From assembly GCA_022578605.1 (NCBI GenBank), contig MU394063.1, forward strand, positions 682,001 through 746,000: a DNA stretch of 64,000 bases. Direction: 5' to 3'. Source of the DNA: Camillea tinctor. Lineage: Eukaryota; Ascomycota; Sordariomycetes; Xylariales; Xylariaceae. How positions within the stretch are numbered: the stretch's first letter is position 1; each line of letters opens with the position of its first letter. Position numbers and translations under genes: made by a program. This document shows, one piece after another, positions 61,078-64,000 of the stretch. The notes under the pieces were generated by a model, which saw only the letters and a list, made by a program, of their open reading frames with translations, searched no databases and was not told the DNA's origin.

Positions 61078-61484
61078 AGTGTGGTAGGTATCGGATGTTA
61101 ACGAGCCCCACGACCTTTCAGATATATATGCCCTTGGCCTTAGCCCGTGTTGGCTATGTCCTATTTTCGGACAAGGAAAATGTTTTTGCGAAAATCGAGG
61201 TTTTGCAAACAATGGATGGAATTGACGAGCTTGGTATTTTGTATGGAGGGATAGATAGATAGTTGTGGTCGCTAACAAAAAAAATACTTTAAGTAGTACC
61301 TTGGTAGGTATACTTACTAAGATTGAACTTTGAAGTTAAAGTGTGGCGTTTATAAGGACTTTGCCCCACACGGTATTCTTCTACCCCATCTTATAATTAA
61401 CGTGGGGGGTCAGCCGAAACTAAGTGGGTAAGTCACTTATGTCATCTCATCTATGCCGAAGCTCAGAATTACCATAGGGAATGG

Positions 61485-61594
61485 GGTTAGCGAAGGAAGG
61501 TGTTACAAGTACCCTTAGCGTATAAAATAAGGTCGGCGCACAGTCTAGTAACCTAGCACACCAACATCTTTACATCCTCTTAATCCATTTTCTC
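61485..61594 (+). repeat. Promoter-like repeat, copy B
   Basis: Diverged copy of the element at 60972-61077: GAAGGAAGGTGTTACAAG, GTATAAAATAAGG, CAGTCTAGTAAC, ATCTTTACA and TTTTCT follow in the same order and spacing. By eye, about three quarters of positions agree. Confidence 0.6.
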
Positions 61595-62008
61595 TACCCA
61601 CCTGTTAAAAGCTGAGGACATTGCTCATCAGACTAAATATCCAGCAATGGAATCCCGAATCGGCATGTCTCAAAGTGCTCTTGAGAAGAGCAAACACTAG
61701 AGGGGGTTGAAGAAATTAGAATCATGAATGAGGAGAAGGAGGGAGAGAAAGGGGAGAGGATGAGGATAAAGTTAGTGATTTACGTCCATTGCCGCCCTTA
61801 ACAGCGTATATATGGTATATATCTACATACTAAGAATTACCTTGTTTACTTATAACATACAACATTACTAGGTATCTTATTTCACTTTTTTAAAACCGTA
61901 TGCAACTTACGGCTCTATGACATCTTTAATGACTAAATTAAAACCTCTTGAGTCAGCCATGTTACATCTACGGGTTCATCACCTAAGTTATGGACCCATA
62001 TTTACATC

Positions 62009-62018
62009 TATATAAAAG
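62009..62018 (+). promoter_or_regulatory. TATA box of the secreted-protein gene
   Basis: TATATAAAAG lies 171 bp upstream of the ATG at 62189 and is followed by an A/C-rich leader (about 62080-62160) typical of highly expressed fungal genes. Confidence 0.5.
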
Positions 62019-62188
62019 GAGAGGGTAAATGAAACATTTGTTAGGAAGATCTCGTGGATAGATTGTAATATTCTCTAATATCAAACATCTGCCTACAATA
62101 AACATCCCAAACCAATATATTCACTACGCATAAGCAAACAACTCAAGATCAAAAACAATCAATACCTGACGAATCTGATCTTTCCATC

Positions 62189-62608
62189 ATGAAGTTCACC
62201 ACCATCACCTTTTCGATCTTAAGTTTACTCGCGTATGATGCCCTGGCAATTCCACAACCAGCTCCTGGAGTCCAGCCACGAGGTAAAGGTTGCGTTTCAG
62301 GATGTTGGGGAACAGGATTTGGGTTTGTTCCGTGTGCTGTAAAATGCTGGCTTGGAATAGGCCAAAATGCTGCATATATGAAACTCAGCTCATCGGAAAA
62401 GATAAAGGAGGACAAAGGGGAGCAAGAAGTTTTCACAACGTGCCATGATCAATGTGCACTTCTAGCAAAGGGAAGTGGTCACAGCGATAGTGACGTTGAA
62501 GCCTATTCGGAATGTATGATACCCTGTGGCGAGAAGAACTGGAGTCATGAATTACTTGTTCCTTATAGACAATCTAAATTCCAGGAAATGTTCGACGAAG
62601 GAGACTAA
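62189..62608 (+). CDS. Small secreted protein with four CX3C pairs
   Basis: I do not recognise a named family. The single-exon frame encodes 139 aa. Residues 1-20 form a signal peptide (MKFTTITFSILSLLAYDALA), followed by a short Pro-rich segment. The mature part has exactly eight cysteines in four CX3C pairs: C35/C39, C49/C53, C85/C89 and C109/C113. A charged Lys/Glu linker (about 65-82) separates the two halves. Each half thus shows CX3C-Xn-CX3C (n = 9 and 19), the pattern of disulfide-stabilised helical hairpins. It has its own TATA box and lies in gene-poor AT-rich DNA beside repeat remnants, a common setting for fungal effector-like genes. An effector or defence role is inference. Confidence 0.75.
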   Translation: MKFTTITFSILSLLAYDALAIPQPAPGVQPRGKGCVSGCWGTGFGFVPCAVKCWLGIGQNAAYMKLSSSEKIKEDKGEQEVFTTCHDQCALLAKGSGHSDSDVEAYSECMIPCGEKNWSHELLVPYRQSKFQEMFDEGD

Positions 62609-63400
62609 GCCTAATGCCTTAAGTCATTTGGCTTATAGCGGGATTGGTTAATTGTAGGCAGGGAATATGACACCTTCTCCCCCACACCTTTTGTTTGCTT
62701 TATATGTGTACTTAAAACCTGTATAACATATATTTATTATGTTAAATAGTTTTAGATAGAGCTGTAAACAGCGTGGTTACTCAATCTTAAACTTTCATTA
62801 TTGTCGTTTCATTGTCACTGGGACATCATGATGCTACCTCTTGATTCAGACTTGATATGAAAATAAAATCCCTAGCAGAATAAATACTAATTTCTGTAGA
62901 GCGGACTTTTATAACTAGGTATATATACTATATTGTATCTAGGTATTACCATATTTGTCCTGGTTTGTTTAGATCTTGAGACTCCCTGGTACAAACCCTT
63001 ATCAGTCATTAGGATCTTACGTTCCGGTCTCAGGATCCGTTTCTATTACCTTTCTAAATTGGCTTACTTGCAATTAGCGGACCGTGGCCCACTAGCATTA
63101 TCATATATGGACCGGTATGACGGTTATAATGTGCAGGACTATGGTGCAGTGCGAAGTAGCTATCACTTACCTATTGGAGAACAGGTCATTTGCTTGTATT
63201 AGGGTTAAATACTGTATGTGGCCTTAGACTGATCTCCCATACAATAATAACCTCATATTCAAGTGTGTTATAATATGCATAATTACACTGTGAATTTAGC
63301 AGGGAGTGTCACAAGGGACCAAGCAAGTGCTTAGGTAATCAATACGTTGTTGTGCGAGGAACTAACTACAACTATAAATTCCACTATTACTTATATATAA
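62609..63400. other. Intergenic region
   Basis: Contains the probable 3' UTR of the secreted-protein gene and AT-rich DNA. An 89-codon frame at 62933-63202 has no family resemblance and is not called. Confidence 0.4.
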
Positions 63401-63474
63401 GTATTTTTTTTTATTTTTTCTTAATACTTAACAGTGACTTTTACGATTTTATATAATAAAACGTTAAAATTAAT

Positions 63475-63503
63475 AGCTTTTTATTATTATAATAAAAAAA
63501 GCT
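63475..63503. repeat. Imperfect palindrome AGCTTTTTAT...AAAAAAAGCT
   Basis: A 29-nt A/T palindrome bounded by AGCT. A related one bounded by AGCT occurs near 63847-63868. Confidence 0.5.
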
Positions 63504-63576
63504 GTTACGTAAAGGATTAAGCTAAATATAACTAGTATATATTATAAAGGTAATTGATGCAATCACTGTATATTAG

Positions 63577-63593
63577 GGGGTGCATAGCACCCC
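63577..63593. repeat. Perfect inverted repeat GGGGTGC-ATA-GCACCCC
   Basis: A 7-bp perfect GC-rich stem with a 3-nt loop in otherwise AT-rich DNA. Confidence 0.85.
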
Positions 63594-63651
63594 ACATAGA
63601 TAAGATAAGATAAGGACTAGTACTAGCACTAGTAGATAAGATAAGAAGATA

Positions 63652-63692
63652 GCAACATTTAATGTGCAGCGCAGCTGCACATTCAATGTTGC
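63652..63692. repeat. 19-bp inverted repeat with 3-nt loop
   Basis: Arms 63652-63670 and 63674-63692 are reverse complements except for one position; the loop is GCA. Weaker pairing continues outward through AGAAG/CTTCT. Such a long hairpin is unusual for plain intergenic DNA and may mark a transposon end. Confidence 0.8.
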
Positions 63693-64000
63693 ACCTTCTC
63701 ATCTTTCTACATACTCATAATACTACCCTATACTGCCACATTTTGCATTAGTAATAAAAAATGCTTATTTTTTAATATTATAAAAAGGTAAAAGCCTTTA
63801 TATATAGTAAATATAAGCTGTATTAAAAGTTAATTTTTTAATTAAATAGCTGTTATTATAATAAAAGCTGGTTGTTTTTAAAATTTATTTAACTTTAATT
63901 TAATTAACTTAATAAATAAACGTTAAAATATTTTATATTTATTTATATAATAATATATTTTAATAATTATTTAAAACATAAATTTTTTAAAATTATATTA

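Larger units (their letters stand above)
59984..62188. other. Gene-poor AT-rich region with duplicated promoter-like elements
   Basis: This 2.2-kb spacer has no credible long frame. It contains ACCTAGGT at 60189-60196 and two related, roughly 110-bp elements, listed separately. Downstream of the second element, a 17-codon frame begins at about 61646. Confidence 0.45.
63401..64000. mobile_element. Degenerate AT-rich repeat remnant with palindromic island
   Basis: Composition shifts sharply to A/T, with many TTA/TAA words and no open frame, as expected after repeat-induced point mutation of a transposon. A GC-containing island at about 63575-63700 interrupts it and holds AGATA(A)G tandem units and two inverted repeats. 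The window ends inside this block, so its element type and borders cannot be given. Confidence 0.5.

Noticed and set aside
61646..61699. 17-codon frame downstream of promoter-like copy B
   Set aside because: Too short and without conserved features to call a gene; mentioned only as a possible relic.
62933..63202. 89-codon frame near the right end
   Set aside because: Its start is not ATG in a good context, no signal or domain is visible, and it sits in degenerate AT-rich DNA.

Overview
The window looks like nuclear DNA of a filamentous ascomycete (Pezizomycotina, most likely Sordariomycetes). The evidence is short GT-AG introns of about 50-190 nt, fungal-specific families (Zn2Cys6 regulators, Rib1 with a long Pro/Ser-rich leader, S28 peptidase, OPT and APC transporters), separately promoted monocistronic genes on both strands, and AT-rich intergenic DNA full of short CTACCTAGGTA-type words. 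Exon structures were rebuilt by hand from reading frames and splice consensus. No transcript or homology search was available.

Left part (0-19 kb): arp2 (-) is divergent from a Dcg1-type Asp/Glu/hydantoin racemase (+). The racemase converges on an MFS sugar-porter-like transporter (-). After a 2-kb spacer come a five-exon APC (GABA/choline-like) permease (+), the RNA polymerase I subunit Rpa43 (-), a small conserved-looking Ser-rich protein behind a roughly 1-kb ATG-free leader (+), and a PPIL4-type cyclophilin-RRM protein (+) with a large potential hairpin just before its ATG.

Middle part (19-41 kb): about 8.8 kb with no credible gene precedes a Zn2Cys6 regulator whose zinc cluster is encoded by one 108-nt cassette exon. 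Next come a short-chain dehydrogenase (+), then three genes on the minus strand: a second Zn2Cys6/fungal_trans regulator, a class-III PLP aminotransferase and a secreted S28 serine peptidase. These four could form a small catabolic neighbourhood.

Right part (41-64 kb): complex I subunit NDUFB7 (+), a 1,569-aa coilin-like nuclear protein with CUE-like and Tudor-like segments (-), GTP cyclohydrolase II Rib1 (-), an orphan multi-pass membrane protein (+), an OPT peptide transporter (+), an intronless bacterial-looking NtaA/SnaA-type flavin monooxygenase (+), and a small secreted protein with four CX3C pairs (+). From about 60 kb rightward the DNA becomes gene-poor and AT-rich. The last 600 bases look like a degenerate, RIP-like repeat remnant with a short island of GC-containing palindromes.

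Functionally the window mixes housekeeping genes (arp2, rpa43, cyclophilin-RRM, NDUFB7, coilin-like, rib1) with accessory nitrogen or peptide scavenging genes (racemase, permease, aminotransferase, S28 peptidase, OPT transporter, NtaA-like oxygenase). Points of most interest are the ATG-free leader, the 5' hairpin of the cyclophilin gene, the zinc-cluster cassette exon, the four-CX3C secreted protein, the duplicated promoter-like elements near 61 kb, the palindromic island at the right end, and two over-represented intergenic words (ACCTAGGT and TACGGAGTA).
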